DNA of 64,000 bases from assembly GCA_023266195.1 (NCBI GenBank), contig JAHFRP010000001.1, positions 248,001-312,000 of the forward strand, in the 5' to 3' direction. Positions 17,937-27,461 of the stretch are shown here, one piece after another. Position 1 is the stretch's first letter; every line of letters starts with the position of its first letter. This DNA comes from Sulfuricella sp. (GTDB lineage: Bacteria > Pseudomonadota > Gammaproteobacteria > Burkholderiales > Sulfuricellaceae). The notes under the pieces were generated by a model. That model had not been told where the DNA came from, made no database searches, and saw only the letters and a program-made list of their open reading frames with translations. Made by a program: the position numbers and the translations under genes.

Positions 17937-19450
17937 CTGGACAGCTTTCTTTTTTCTATCGGCGTTTCGTGGGTCAGTTCGACCTTGCCGTCCTCGGATA
18001 CCGTTTCCATCCGCACCGTGAAGCCCCACAGGCGGCCGAGGTGCTTCATCACTTCGTCCATCGATTCGCCGAGCGGACGCCGCTGGTATTGCGTGTGGCG
18101 CAGGGTCAGGGAGCGGTCGCCGCCGCGGTCGACGTGGTAGACCTGGATGTTCGGCTCGCGGCTGCCCAGGTTGTACTGGTCGGCCAGGGCCTGGCGGATG
18201 TAGCGGTAGCCTTTTTCCTCGTGGATGGCGGTGATCTCCATCTTGTCCCTGGTGTCGTCGTCGAGCACGGCGAATAGTTTCAGGTCGCGGATCACCTTGG
18301 GCGACAGGTATTGCGAGATGAAGCTCTCGTCCTTGAAATTGCGCATGGCGAAGTCGAGCGAGGAGACCCAGTCGGTATCCGCCAGTTGCGGGAACCAGTA
18401 GCGGTCTTCCTCGGTCGGGTTTTCGCACATGCGGCGGATGTCGCTGTAGACGGCGAAGCCCAGCGTGTAGGGGTTGATGCCCGAATAGTATTTGCTGAAA
18501 TAGGGCGGCTGCGCCAGCACGTTGCTGTGCGACTGGAGAAACTCGATCATGAAGCCGTCCGACAGCTTGCCTTCGTCGTACAGGGTGTTGAGGATGGTGT
18601 AATGCCAGAACGATGCCCAGCCTTCGTTCATCACCTGGGTCTGGCGCTGCGGGTAGAAGTACTGGCCGATTTTCCGCACGATGCGCACGATTTCGCGCTG
18701 CCACGGCTCCAGCAGCGGCGAATGCTTCTCGATGAAATACAGCAGGTTTTCCTGCGGCTCGGCGGGGAAGCGGCCGTTGGCGGCGCTGTCCGTTGCCCGG
18801 TTGGAGGCGGGCAGGGTGCGCCACAGATCGTTGATCTGCGACTGGCGGTAGTCTTCGCGCTCTTTCTGGCGCTGCTGTTCCTGGCGCAGGGACAGGCGCG
18901 ACGGGCGCTTGTAGCGGTCCACGCCCTGGTTCATCAGCGCATGGCACGAATCCAGGGTCAGCTCGACTTCCTCGTGGCCGTAGCGGCGCTCGCAGTCCTC
19001 GATGAAATTGCGGGCGAACACCAGGTAGTCGATGATCGAGTCGGCATTGGTCCAGGTCTGGAACAGGTAGTTGTTCTTGAAAAACGAGTTGTGGCCGTAG
19101 GCGGCGTGGGCGATCACCAGCGCCTGCATCATCATGGTGTTCTCTTCCATCAGATAGGCGATGCAGGGGTTGGAATTGATCACGATTTCATAGGCCAGGC
19201 CCATCTGGCCGCGCCGGTAGCGCTTCTCGGTGTTGAGGAATTCCTTGCCGAACGACCAGTGGTGGTAGCCCACCGGCAGGCCGACCGAGGAATAGGCGTC
19301 CATCATCTGCTCCGACGAGATCACCTCGATCTGGTTGGGGTAGGTGGACAGCCGGTACTGCCCGGCCACGCGCGCGATTTCGGTGTGGTAGCGTTCGATC
19401 AGGTCGAAGGTCCACTCCGAGCTGGTGGAGATTACTTTGCGTTTTTTCAT
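17933..19450 (-). CDS. SpoVR family protein (YcgB-like)
   Basis: A 505-residue cytoplasmic protein, the usual SpoVR/YcgB length, starting MKKRKVISTSSEWTFDLIER at ATG 19450. An upstream in-frame extension only translates a 7-bp tandem repeat. Family-typical stretches include HHWSFGKEFLNTE, VINSNPCIAYLMEEN and NEGWASFWHYTILNTLYD. It is the third gene of the prkA-yeaH-spoVR operon, known from E. coli (yeaG-yeaH-ycgB) as a stationary-phase/nitrogen-starvation module; the biochemical function is unsettled. The stop codon is donated by a REP repeat, so the C-terminus may have been altered. Confidence 0.93.
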   Translation of the reverse strand: MKKRKVISTSSEWTFDLIERYHTEIARVAGQYRLSTYPNQIEVISSEQMMDAYSSVGLPVGYHHWSFGKEFLNTEKRYRRGQMGLAYEIVINSNPCIAYLMEENTMMMQALVIAHAAYGHNSFFKNNYLFQTWTNADSIIDYLVFARNFIEDCERRYGHEEVELTLDSCHALMNQGVDRYKRPSRLSLRQEQQRQKEREDYRQSQINDLWRTLPASNRATDSAANGRFPAEPQENLLYFIEKHSPLLEPWQREIVRIVRKIGQYFYPQRQTQVMNEGWASFWHYTILNTLYDEGKLSDGFMIEFLQSHSNVLAQPPYFSKYYSGINPYTLGFAVYSDIRRMCENPTEEDRYWFPQLADTDWVSSLDFAMRNFKDESFISQYLSPKVIRDLKLFAVLDDDTRDKMEITAIHEEKGYRYIRQALADQYNLGSREPNIQVYHVDRGGDRSLTLRHTQYQRRPLGESMDEVMKHLGRLWGFTVRMETVSEDGKVELTHETPIEKRKLSR

Positions 19451-19466
19451 CCTCAATACCTTGTTG

Positions 19467-19539
19467 AGCTTGTAGCTTGTAGCTTGTAGCTTGTAGCTTG
19501 TAGCTTGTAGCTTGTAGCTTGTAGCTTGTAGCTTGTAGC
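19467..19539. repeat. 7-bp tandem array (AGCTTGT) n about 10 upstream of spoVR
   Basis: About ten perfect head-to-tail copies of AGCTTGT end 17 bp before the spoVR start codon, between yeaH and spoVR. The array is followed by inverted GTAGC/GCTAC units (19541-19592). Because it is long, perfect and in a leader, its copy number is likely to vary between cells or strains and could tune spoVR translation. Confidence 0.9.
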
Positions 19540-19582
19540 GCGTAGCTGGTAGCAAAAACGGCTACAAGCTACCAGCTACCGG

Positions 19583-20848
19583 CTACGCGCTATTAGCCTT
19601 CTTGAACAAATCGCGGAACACCGGATAGATGTCCGCCGGGGTCTGGATCTCGCGCATGGCGAAGTTCGGGTAGGTCTCCTTTACGTTCTCGTATTCCCGC
19701 CACAGGCTCTGGCGCATGTCCGCCGTGATTTCGATGTAGGCGAAGTACTGGACGCAGGGCATGATGCGGTCGATCAGCAGGTCGCGGCAGAGCGGCGAAT
19801 CGTCGCTCCAGTTGTCGCCGTCGGAGGCCTGGGCGGCGTAGATGTTCCAGTCCGACGTGGGGTAGCGTTCCTGGATGATCCCGTACATCAGCTCCAGCGC
19901 GCTGGACACCACCGTGCCGCCGGTTTCGCGCGAGTGGAAAAAGTCGTCCTCGTCTACCTCCATGGCGATGGTGTGATGGCGGATGAACACCAGGCTGATT
20001 TTTTCGTAGGTGCGGGTCAGAAACAGGTAGAGCAGGATGAAAAAGCGCTTGGCGATATCCTTGCGCGCCTGGTCCATCGAGCCGGAAACGTCCATCAGGC
20101 AGAACATCACCGCCTGGGTGGTGGGCTTTGGCTGCCGGATACGGTTGTTGAAGCGCAAGTCGAAGGTATCGATGAACGGGATCGCCTCGATCTTCTTTTC
20201 CAGCCGTTCGATTTCCTCTTTCAGCTCGACTGCCCGCGGGGTGTCGCCCCGGCCGGTCTTCTGCAGGGCTTCCAGCTCGATTCTGGCTTCCTGCAATTTC
20301 ATCCGGTGCGGCGCGGACAGCGCGATGCGGCGGCCCTGCGCGCCGCGCAGCGAGCGGATGATGTTGATGTTGGACGGCGTGCCGTCGGAGGTGTAGCCGG
20401 CGCGCACCATCTTGTGCTGCACCAGGGTGGTGAGCTGGGTCTTGACCAGGTTCGGCAGCGCCAGGTCCTCGAAAAAGAAATTGAGGAACTCCTCGCGCGA
20501 GATTTCGAAGGCGAAGTCGTCCGTGCCCTCGCCGCTGTTGCTCGCCTTGCCGCCGCTGCCCTTGCCGCCGCCTTCCGGCCTGTCAACCTGGTCGCCGGAG
20601 ATGAATTCCTTGTTGCCCGGATGCACCGCCTCCCGCGTTCCGCCGCGCCCGTGGCTGAATACCGGCTCGGAGATGTCCTTGGACGGGATAGTGATCTTCT
20701 CGCCGTTGTCGATGTCGGTGATGCTGCGCCCGGCGATGGCGTCCCCCACCGCCTTCTTGATCTGGCCTTTGAAGCGCTGGAGGAAGCGCTGGCGGTTGAC
20801 CGCGCTTTTGTTCCTGCCGTTGAGTCGTCTGTCGATGATGTGTGCCAT
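19583..20848 (-). CDS. yeaH: YeaH/YhbH family protein (DUF444, VWA-like)
   Basis: A 421-residue protein. Its N-terminal part ([20 protein letters not shown]) and the disordered basic-glycine region around residues 75-110 are typical. A von Willebrand A-like domain in the C-terminal half carries the metal site DVSGSMD (about 254-260). It is the partner of the PrkA kinase in the prkA-yeaH-spoVR operon and is thought to act with it in adaptation to sustained nitrogen starvation or stress. The start is supported by its match to the family N-terminus. Confidence 0.92.
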   Translation of the reverse strand: MAHIIDRRLNGRNKSAVNRQRFLQRFKGQIKKAVGDAIAGRSITDIDNGEKITIPSKDISEPVFSHGRGGTREAVHPGNKEFISGDQVDRPEGGGKGSGGKASNSGEGTDDFAFEISREEFLNFFFEDLALPNLVKTQLTTLVQHKMVRAGYTSDGTPSNINIIRSLRGAQGRRIALSAPHRMKLQEARIELEALQKTGRGDTPRAVELKEEIERLEKKIEAIPFIDTFDLRFNNRIRQPKPTTQAVMFCLMDVSGSMDQARKDIAKRFFILLYLFLTRTYEKISLVFIRHHTIAMEVDEDDFFHSRETGGTVVSSALELMYGIIQERYPTSDWNIYAAQASDGDNWSDDSPLCRDLLIDRIMPCVQYFAYIEITADMRQSLWREYENVKETYPNFAMREIQTPADIYPVFRDLFKKANSA

Positions 20849-20887
20849 AAAAACCCGTTAGGAGTTGAGAGCCAAGGGTGAGGAGCA

Positions 20888-21013
20888 TGTAGGTTGGGTT
20901 AGCGGCTTTATCGCGTAATCCAACAAACCCAATCTTCCTTAAAAATGTTGGTTTTGAAGTTTGGGTTTGTTGGGTTACGGCGCAAAATGCCGCGCCTAAC
21001 CCAACCTACATGC
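20888..21013. repeat. long inverted repeat between yeaH and prkA (family G)
   Basis: Left arm GTAGGTTGGGTTAGCGGC..., right arm ...CGCCTAACCCAACCTACATG, with inner arms TAATCCAACAAACCCAA and TTGGGTTTGTTGGGTTAC. It has the same GTAGG...CCTAC ends as families A-C. Followed at 21066-21126 by a family F hairpin (GGAGTGAG / CTCACTCC). Confidence 0.85.
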
Positions 21014-21132
21014 TACATGCAAGACCTGTCGATAATGTGTGCCATAAGCATCCGTCAGCAGTTGAGCCTGAGGAGTGAGAACAGCAGGGGTGGGTTTACT
21101 CCTCACTCCCGACTCCTCACTCCTCCCCGTAC

Positions 21133-23055
21133 TCAAGAAGATTTCCGCACGCGCAAATACCATTCGGAAAGCAGCCGCACCTGCTTCGCGGTGTAGCCTT
21201 TCTTTACCATGCGGTTGACGAAATCCTGGTGCTTCTTCTGGTCGTCGGCGGAGGCCTTGGCGTTGAAGGAAATCACCGGCAGCAGGTCTTCGGTGTTGGA
21301 GAACATCTTCTTCTCGATCACCGAGCGCAGCTTTTCGTAGCTGGTCCACGACGGGTTCTTGCCGTGGTTGTGGGCGCGGGCGCGCAGCACGAAGTTGACG
21401 ATTTCGTTGCGGAAATCCTTCGGGTTGCTGATGCCGGCCGGCTTCTCGATCTTTTCCAGTTCCTCGTTGAGCGAGGCGCGGTTGAACACTTCGCCGGTGT
21501 CCTGGTCGCGGTATTCCTGATCCTGGATCCAGAAGTCGGCGTAGGTCACATAGCGGTCGAAAATGTTCTGGCCGTATTCGGAATAGGATTCGAGGTATGC
21601 GGTCTGGATTTCCTTGCCGATGAACTCGACATACTCGGTGGCGAGGAAGCCCTTGATGTAGGACAGGTATTTATCCTCGACTTCGGGCGCGAACTGCTCG
21701 CGCGCGACCTGCTGCTCCAGCACGTAGAGCAGGTGCACCGGGTTGGCGGCGATCTCGCTGTTGTCGAAGTTGAACACCCGCGACAGGATCTTGAAGGCGA
21801 AGCGGGTGGAAAGCCCGGTCATGCCTTCGTCCACCCCGGCATAGTCGCGGTATTCCTGGTACGACTTCGCTTTGGGGTCGGTGTCCTTGAGGTTGTCGCC
21901 GTCGTAGACCCGTTCCTTGGAATAGATGTTGGAATTCTCCGGCTCTTTCAGGCGCGACAGCACCGCGAACTGCGCCATCATCTTCAGCGTGTCGGGCGCG
22001 CACGGAGCGGCCGACAGCGAGCTGTTGGCGAGCAGCTTTTCGTAGATTTTGATTTCTTCCGACACGCGCAGGCAATACGGCACCTTGACGATGTAAATGC
22101 GGTCGAGGAAAGCCTCGTTGTTGCGGTTGGTCTTGAACGCCTGCCACTCCGATTCGTTGGAGTGGGCCAGGATGACGCCGGAAAACGGCATCGCGCCGAA
22201 GCCTTCGGTGCCCTTGTAGTTGCCCTCCTGGGTGGCGGTGAGCAGGGGGTGCAGCACCTTGATCGGCGCCTTGAACATTTCGACGAATTCGAGCATGCCC
22301 TGGTTGGACAGGCACAGGCCGCCGGAAAAGGAATAGGCGTCGGGGTCGTCCTGCGCAAAGGCTTCCAGCTTGCGGATATCGACCTTGCCCACCAGCGAGG
22401 AAATGTCCTGGTTGTTCTCGTCGCCCGGCTCTGTCTTCGACACCGCGACCTGGCGCAGCACCGACGGATAGAGCTTGACCACCTTGAACTTGGTGATGTC
22501 GCCGTTGAATTCGTGCAGCCGCTTCACCGCCCACGGCGACATGATGGTGTTGAGGTAGCGCCGGGGGATGCCGAAATCCTCTTCCAGGATCGGGCCGTCC
22601 TCCTCCGCCGAGAACAGGCCGAGCGGCGACTCGTGCACCGGCGAACCCTTGATCGCGTAGAACGGCACCTTTTCCATCAGGGCCTTAAGCTTTTCCGCCA
22701 GCGAAGATTTGCCGCCGCCCACCGGGCCGAGCAGGTAAAGGATTTGCTTCTTCTCCTCCAGCCCCTGCGCGGCATGCTTGAAATAGGACACGATCTGCTC
22801 GATCGAATCCTCCATGCCGTAGAAATCCTTGAACGCGGGATAGATCTTGATCACCTTGTTGGCGAAGATGCGGGAGAGGCGCGGAGCCTTGCGCGTATCC
22901 AGCAGCTCCGGTTCGCCGATGGCCATCAACATCCGTTCCGAGGCGGTGGCATAGGCGGAGGGATCCTGTTTGCACAGATCCAGATACTCCTGGATGGTGT
23001 ACTCGTCTTCCTTGCTCTCTTCGTAGCGGGACATGTAATGGCTGAACAAATTCAT
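21133..23055 (-). CDS. prkA: PrkA family serine protein kinase
   Basis: A 640-residue protein starting at ATG 23055 (MNLFSHYMSRYEESKEDEYT, the standard PrkA beginning); the frame extending to 23178 is not conserved-looking. The N-terminal AAA+ module has Walker A LGPVGGGKSS (109-118) and the ISSLVGKVDIRKLE segment. The C-terminal PrkA kinase-like domain contains NEELEKIEKPAGISNPKDFR. E. coli YeaG is the homologue and is implicated in nitrogen-starvation survival. First gene of prkA-yeaH-spoVR. Its presence between two nif operons fits a nitrogen-stress theme but may be coincidence. Confidence 0.95.
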   Translation of the reverse strand: MNLFSHYMSRYEESKEDEYTIQEYLDLCKQDPSAYATASERMLMAIGEPELLDTRKAPRLSRIFANKVIKIYPAFKDFYGMEDSIEQIVSYFKHAAQGLEEKKQILYLLGPVGGGKSSLAEKLKALMEKVPFYAIKGSPVHESPLGLFSAEEDGPILEEDFGIPRRYLNTIMSPWAVKRLHEFNGDITKFKVVKLYPSVLRQVAVSKTEPGDENNQDISSLVGKVDIRKLEAFAQDDPDAYSFSGGLCLSNQGMLEFVEMFKAPIKVLHPLLTATQEGNYKGTEGFGAMPFSGVILAHSNESEWQAFKTNRNNEAFLDRIYIVKVPYCLRVSEEIKIYEKLLANSSLSAAPCAPDTLKMMAQFAVLSRLKEPENSNIYSKERVYDGDNLKDTDPKAKSYQEYRDYAGVDEGMTGLSTRFAFKILSRVFNFDNSEIAANPVHLLYVLEQQVAREQFAPEVEDKYLSYIKGFLATEYVEFIGKEIQTAYLESYSEYGQNIFDRYVTYADFWIQDQEYRDQDTGEVFNRASLNEELEKIEKPAGISNPKDFRNEIVNFVLRARAHNHGKNPSWTSYEKLRSVIEKKMFSNTEDLLPVISFNAKASADDQKKHQDFVNRMVKKGYTAKQVRLLSEWYLRVRKSS

Positions 23056-23260
23056 GGTGTTTACCTCGTATAGGGCTGGGTGCATGGATGGTCTGCCGCT
23101 CCGTGCCTGCCTGGCGAGGCGACCTGTCGCTGGGGGCCGGCATTGAATACCTGATAATGAGACTTGGGTGAGAGGCAATTGTTCCCGCGCCGTAGGGGGT
23201 TTTCTTAGGGAGGGCAGAAGCCCCTCTGATGGAACTACTAGCCATTCGACTAGCGACTAG

Positions 23261-23421
23261 GAGCCTGTCGGACTTGAAGAATCGAAGCGAAAAATTCGGC
23301 TGGGCGAGGACAGATTTTGCCGGTTTTGCCGGTCAATAATCATTCTATTGACCAAAAAAGCGGCGAAATATGGACCGGTCAGGCGGATTTGCAGCCGATT
23401 TCCTTTAAGTCAGACAGGCTC
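23261..23421. mobile_element. 161-bp MITE with CTAG target duplication, upstream of nifE
   Basis: Terminal inverted repeats GAGCCTGTCGGACTT (23261-23275) and the reverse complement of GAGCCTGTCTGACTT (ending 23421; 14 of 15 match), directly flanked by CTAG at 23257-23260 and 23422-23425. No coding frame is inside. These are the marks of a miniature inverted-repeat element; the parent transposon is not in the window. It ends about 80 bp before the NifA site of nifE. Confidence 0.8.
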
Positions 23422-23498
23422 CTAGGCTGGAAAGCTACGCCAGCCTGGTCGCTGGTTATCCCGCAGGCGGGAGAGAGGTTGGGGGAGAGGAAGATTGT

Positions 23499-23514
23499 TG
23501 TCGCGAACCCGACA
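23499..23514. promoter_or_regulatory. NifA upstream activator sequence for nifE
   Basis: TGT-N10-ACA (TGTCGCGAACCCGACA), perfect consensus, 85 bp upstream of the -24 element. Its spacer differs from the nifV site by one base (CGCGAACCCG against CGCTAACCCG). Confidence 0.87.
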
Positions 23515-23599
23515 TTACGTCCCGAACAAATCCGACATCGTCCCCTGCGGAGTGTTGCAACCATTTGTATCTGCGTCGTTTTTCGTTGTCTGTACTGAG

Positions 23600-23615
23600 T
23601 GGCACGGAGCTTGCG
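23600..23615 (+). promoter_or_regulatory. sigma-54 promoter of nifE
   Basis: TGGCACGGAGCTTGCG matches TGGCAC-N5-TTGC exactly; 41 bp separate the -12 element from the nifE start codon, so the leader is short. Confidence 0.93.
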
Positions 23616-23655
23616 TGGGGAAGGGCAAGCAAGGATTTTGTCGGAGGTTGTCGAG

Positions 23656-25050
23656 ATGGGCGCGTTGAAGGAAAAGATCATCCGCGTGATGGAAGAGCCG
23701 GCCTGCCCCACCAACCAGGGCAAGTCGGACAAGGAGCGCAAGAAGGGCTGCGGCAAGCAGCTCACGCCCGGCGCCGCGGCGGGCGGCTGCGCTTTCGACG
23801 GCGCCAAGATCGCATTGCAGCCGATCGTCGATGTGGCGCACCTGGTGCACGGCCCGATCGCCTGCGAGGGCAACGCCTGGGACAACCGCCATGCCGCGTC
23901 GAGCGGGCCGAAGCTGTACCGCACCGGCTTCACCACCGACATCGGCGAGCTGGACGTGATCTACGGCGCGGAAAAACGCCTGTTCAAGGCGATCCGCGAA
24001 ATCATCGAGAAATACGACCCGCCCGCCGTGTTCGTCTACCAGACCTGCGTCACCGCGCTGATCGGCGACGACATCGAGGTGGTGTGCAAGCGCGCGGCGG
24101 AGAAGTTCGGCAAGCCGGTGATTCCGGTCAACGCGCCGGGCTTCGCCGGCAGCAAGAACCTGGGCAACAAGCTCGGCGGCGAGGCGCTGCTCGACTACGT
24201 GATCGGCACCGAAGAGCCCGAATTCACCACGCCCTGCGACATCAACATCTACGGCGAATACAACCTGGCGGGCGAGTTGTGGCAGGTCACGCCGCTGCTC
24301 GAACACCTCGGCATCCGCATCCTCGCCAACATCTCCGGCGACGCGCGCTACCACGACGTCGCCTGCGCCCACCGCGCCCGCATCGGCATGATGGTGTGCT
24401 CGCGCGCCCTGGTCAACCTGGCGCGCAAGATGGAAGAGCGCTACGCGATTCCCTGGTTCGAAGGCTCGTTCTACGGCATCGGCGACACCAGCGAGAGCCT
24501 GCGCAAGATCGCGCAAATGCTGGTGGAACGCGGTGCGCCGGCGGATTTGCCGGCCCGCACCGGAGCCCTGATCGCCCGCGAGGAAGCCCGCGCCTGGGCG
24601 CGCCTCGAACCCTACAAGCAACGGCTGCAAGGCAAGCGGGTGCTGCTTTTCACCGGCGGGGTGAAATCCTGGTCGGTGGTGTCGGCGCTGCAGGAAGTCG
24701 GCATGGTGATCACCGGCACCAGCACCAAGAAATCCACCGCCGAGGACAAGACGCGGATCAAGGAAATCATGGGCGACGACGCCCACATGTTCGACGAACT
24801 GCCGCCGCGCGAAATGTACCGCATCCTCAAGGACGCCCAGGCCGACATCATGCTTTCCGGCGGCCGCTCGCAGTTCGTCGCGCTGAAAGCCAAGACGCCC
24901 TGGCTCGACATCAACCAGGAACGTCACCACGCCTACGCCGGCTACGAGGGCATGGTCGAGCTGGTGAAACAGATCGACAAGGCGATTTACAACCCGATCT
25001 GGGAACAGGTGCGTCGTTCAGCTCCGTGGGAGCTGAACGGTGAGGAGTGA
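23656..25050 (+). CDS. nifE: nitrogenase FeMo-cofactor scaffold NifE
   Basis: A 464-residue NifD-like scaffold subunit from ATG 23656, behind GGAGG; the frame extending to 23599 overlaps the promoter. Conserved cysteines are Cys32 and Cys45 ([20 protein letters not shown]), Cys70 ([13 protein letters not shown]) and Cys131 ([12 protein letters not shown]). It lacks the His that binds FeMo-co in NifD, as expected. NifEN receives the NifB cofactor and completes FeMo-co with molybdenum and homocitrate. First gene of nifE-N-X and downstream genes. Confidence 0.98.
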   Translation: MGALKEKIIRVMEEPACPTNQGKSDKERKKGCGKQLTPGAAAGGCAFDGAKIALQPIVDVAHLVHGPIACEGNAWDNRHAASSGPKLYRTGFTTDIGELDVIYGAEKRLFKAIREIIEKYDPPAVFVYQTCVTALIGDDIEVVCKRAAEKFGKPVIPVNAPGFAGSKNLGNKLGGEALLDYVIGTEEPEFTTPCDINIYGEYNLAGELWQVTPLLEHLGIRILANISGDARYHDVACAHRARIGMMVCSRALVNLARKMEERYAIPWFEGSFYGIGDTSESLRKIAQMLVERGAPADLPARTGALIAREEARAWARLEPYKQRLQGKRVLLFTGGVKSWSVVSALQEVGMVITGTSTKKSTAEDKTRIKEIMGDDAHMFDELPPREMYRILKDAQADIMLSGGRSQFVALKAKTPWLDINQERHHAYAGYEGMVELVKQIDKAIYNPIWEQVRRSAPWELNGEE

Positions 25051-25108
25051 AGAGTGAGGAGTGAAGAGTGGAAGCGGGGTTTTTACTCCTCACTCCTGAC
25101 TCCTCATT
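25042..25108. repeat. polypurine/polypyrimidine hairpin between nifE and nifN (family F)
   Basis: GAGGAGTGAAGAGTGAGGAG on the left, ACTCCTCACTCCTGACTCCT on the right; long imperfect stem over a GCGGGGT loop. It occupies essentially the whole nifE-nifN spacer, and its first bases overlap the nifE stop. Confidence 0.75.
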
Positions 25109-25119
25109 AAGGAAAAGAA

Positions 25120-26484
25120 ATGGCAACCGTCACCACATCGAAAAAAGCCTGCGCGGTCAACCCGCTCAAGATGAGCCAGCCGATCGGCGCGGCGCTGGCC
25201 TTTCTCGGCCTGGACAAGTGCATGCCGCTGCTGCACGGCTCGCAGGGCTGCACCGCGTTCGGCCTGGTGCTGTTCGTGCGCCATTTCCGCGAGACCATTC
25301 CGCTCCAGACCACGGCGATGAACGAGGTCACCACCATCCTCGGCGGCATGGACAACATCGAGCAGGCCATCGTCAACATCTACAACCGCGCCCAGCCGGA
25401 CATCATTGGCATCTGCTCCACCGGCCTGACCGAAACCAAGGGCGACGATGTGGACGGCTTCCTCAAGCTGATCCGCCGGAAGCATCCCGAGCTGGCCGAC
25501 ACGGCCCTGGTCTACGTGCCGACGCCGGACTACCTGGGCGCGTTCCAGGACGGCTGGGCCAAGGCGGTGACGGCCATGGTCGAGACGGTGTGCGAGCCGG
25601 CGCCGAAAACCTGCTGGCAGGTCAACATCCTGCCGGGCTGCCACCTGAGCGTGGCAGACATCGAGGAACTGCGCGAGATCGTCGAGTCGTTCGGGCTGCT
25701 GCCGATCGTCGCGCCCGACCTGTCCGGCTCGCTCGACGGCCATATCCCGGAAACCTTCCTGCCCACCACGCTGGGCGGCACGAAGGTTTCCCAGATCAAA
25801 CAGATGGGCGGCTCGGCGATGACACTCGCCATCGGCGAGCAGATGCGGCCCGCGGCGGAAGCCCTGGAAGCCAAAACCGGCGTGCCTTACCGGCTGTTCG
25901 ACCGGCTCACCGGGCTGGCCGCCAACGACGCATTGCTGGATTTCCTGTCCGAATTGTCCGGCACGCCGGTGCCGACCAAGTACCGCCGCCAGCGCAGCCA
26001 GCTGGTGGACGCGATGCTGGACGGGCATTTCTTCTTTGGCGGCAAGAAGGTCGCCGTCGGCGCCGAGCCGGATTTGCTGTGGCAGATCGGCTCGTGGCTG
26101 GCCGAGATGGGCTGCGAGATCGAAGCGGCGGTCACTACCACGCATTCGCCGCTGCTTGAAAAAATGCCCGCGGCGGAAGTGCTGATCGGCGACCTGGAAG
26201 ACCTGGAGAACCGCGCCGCCGGCTGCGATCTGCTGGTGACCCATTCCCATGGCCGGCAGGCCGCCGCGCGCCTCGACATTCCTTTCGTCAGGATGGGTTT
26301 GCCGCTGTTCGACCGGCTCGGCGCGGCGCACAAGCTCAGTATCGGCTACCGCGGCACGCGCGACCTGGTGTTCGAAATCGGCAACCTGTTCATCGACCAC
26401 CTGCCGGAACACCATCCCGATTCCTGGCCTTTAACGAGGGAACCGGCGGGGGAGCGCCATGCGCAGGCTGACACTTGTCACTAA
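25120..26484 (+). CDS. nifN: nitrogenase FeMo-cofactor scaffold NifN
   Basis: A 454-residue NifK-like partner of NifE. Start ATG 25120 follows AAGGAAAAG. Visible conserved parts are KACAVNPLKMSQPIGAALAF, HGSQGCTAFGLVLFVRHF (the P-cluster-like Cys) and GICSTGLTETKGDDV. The C-terminus after PLFDRLGAAHKLSIGYRGTR is a low-conservation tail. It ends 22 bp before the preferred nifX start. With NifE it forms the assembly scaffold for FeMo-co. Confidence 0.97.
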   Translation: MATVTTSKKACAVNPLKMSQPIGAALAFLGLDKCMPLLHGSQGCTAFGLVLFVRHFRETIPLQTTAMNEVTTILGGMDNIEQAIVNIYNRAQPDIIGICSTGLTETKGDDVDGFLKLIRRKHPELADTALVYVPTPDYLGAFQDGWAKAVTAMVETVCEPAPKTCWQVNILPGCHLSVADIEELREIVESFGLLPIVAPDLSGSLDGHIPETFLPTTLGGTKVSQIKQMGGSAMTLAIGEQMRPAAEALEAKTGVPYRLFDRLTGLAANDALLDFLSELSGTPVPTKYRRQRSQLVDAMLDGHFFFGGKKVAVGAEPDLLWQIGSWLAEMGCEIEAAVTTTHSPLLEKMPAAEVLIGDLEDLENRAAGCDLLVTHSHGRQAAARLDIPFVRMGLPLFDRLGAAHKLSIGYRGTRDLVFEIGNLFIDHLPEHHPDSWPLTREPAGERHAQADTCH

Positions 26485-26506
26485 TCACCAACCAGGAGCG
26501 AACAGC

Positions 26507-26923
26507 ATGAAAGTCGCCTTTACCACCCAGGACATGAAGCATGTCGATGCCCACTTCGGCTGGGCGAAGAACATCGCCGTCTACGAAGTCTCGCCCGAGG
26601 GCCACGGCTTCCTCGAAGTCATCCAGTTCGACGGCAACCTCAAGGAAGACGGCAACGAGGACAAGCTCGCCGTCAAGATCGACGCCATCCGCGATTGCGC
26701 CATCGTCTACGTCGCCGCCATCGGCGGTTCGGCGGCGGCCAAGGTGGTGCGGGCCGGCGTGCATCCGGTGAAGGTGGCCGAAAGCACGCCGATTCCCAGG
26801 CTGCTCGACCGCATGCAGGTGGTGCTGCAAGGCACGCCGCCGCCCTGGCTGCGCAAGGCGCTGGAAAAGGGCAAGGAAAAAACATTCGATTTCGAGGAAG
26901 ACGAGGAGAACGATCATGTCTGA
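26507..26923 (+). CDS. nifX: nitrogen fixation protein NifX
   Basis: A 138-residue FeMo-co/NifB-co carrier protein. It starts [20 protein letters not shown], the standard NifX N-terminus, at ATG 26507 behind AGGAG. An upstream ATG at 26459 would overlap nifN and add 16 unconserved residues. The dinitrogenase iron-molybdenum cofactor fold continues with [20 protein letters not shown]. The end is acidic (FEEDEEND). It overlaps the next gene by 8 bp. Confidence 0.95.
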   Translation: MKVAFTTQDMKHVDAHFGWAKNIAVYEVSPEGHGFLEVIQFDGNLKEDGNEDKLAVKIDAIRDCAIVYVAAIGGSAAAKVVRAGVHPVKVAESTPIPRLLDRMQVVLQGTPPPWLRKALEKGKEKTFDFEEDEENDHV

Positions 26924-27389
26924 AGCCGCATTGCTCAACCCGCCGTTCGATTTGAAAAGCTCGCTGTTCATGGCCGAGCTGATCAAGCTCTGGCGCGCGC
27001 AGGACGCCTACGGCACGTGGGAGGGCAAGAGCGACGCCGAGCTGCTCGAACCCTACGTGGTCGATAAGGAAAAGCGCAAGGGAATCCCCATCATCGGCGA
27101 CCCCGATCCCGAAATGCTGTGGCGGCTGGAGCTGTACTACGGCGCCATCGGCCTCGCCATCGAGCGCCAGACCGGCAACATGGTCACGCCGATGATGAAA
27201 ATGCACCACGAAGGATTCGGCCGCATCGTGCTGATCGCCGGCCGCCTGATCGTGGTCAACAAGCAGCTGCGCGACGTGCACCGCTTCGGCTTTCTCACCC
27301 TGGAGAAACTGGCGGAGGAAGGTGAAAAACTGGTGAACGCCGGCGTGGAGATGATCCGCAAATATCCGGACGTGGCGAACTACGGGTGA
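26916..27389 (+). CDS. NifX-associated nitrogen fixation protein (DUF269)
   Basis: A 157-residue soluble protein beginning [20 protein letters not shown], with [19 protein letters not shown] and the family-typical [19 protein letters not shown]. Proteins of this family are almost always encoded directly after nifX, as here, with an 8-bp overlap that implies translational coupling. The exact biochemical job is not established; cofactor trafficking is the usual suggestion. Confidence 0.93.
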   Translation: MSEAALLNPPFDLKSSLFMAELIKLWRAQDAYGTWEGKSDAELLEPYVVDKEKRKGIPIIGDPDPEMLWRLELYYGAIGLAIERQTGNMVTPMMKMHHEGFGRIVLIAGRLIVVNKQLRDVHRFGFLTLEKLAEEGEKLVNAGVEMIRKYPDVANYG

Positions 27390-27403
27390 TTTATAGGGTG
27401 TGG

Positions 27404-27449
27404 GTCAGGCTTTAGCCTGACATGTCAGGCTAAAGCCTGACCCACATGA
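27404..27449. repeat. perfect-armed palindrome between the NifX-associated gene and the next small gene (family H)
   Basis: GTGGGTCAGGCTTTAGCCTG, then ACATGTCAGGC..., ending CAGGCTAAAGCCTGACCCAC: a nearly perfect 46-bp palindrome with internal symmetry. Confidence 0.85.
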
Positions 27450-27461
27450 GAAGGAGTGACC

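Noticed and set aside
19467-19539. Possible CRISPR array
   Set aside because: The unit is 7 bp with no spacers; it is a simple tandem repeat.
23088-23104. Possible sigma-54 promoter for prkA on the - strand (AGGCACGGAGCGGCAG)
   Set aside because: The GG and GC elements are nine instead of ten bases apart and the -24 box starts AGG; spacing is strict for sigma-54, so it is not called.
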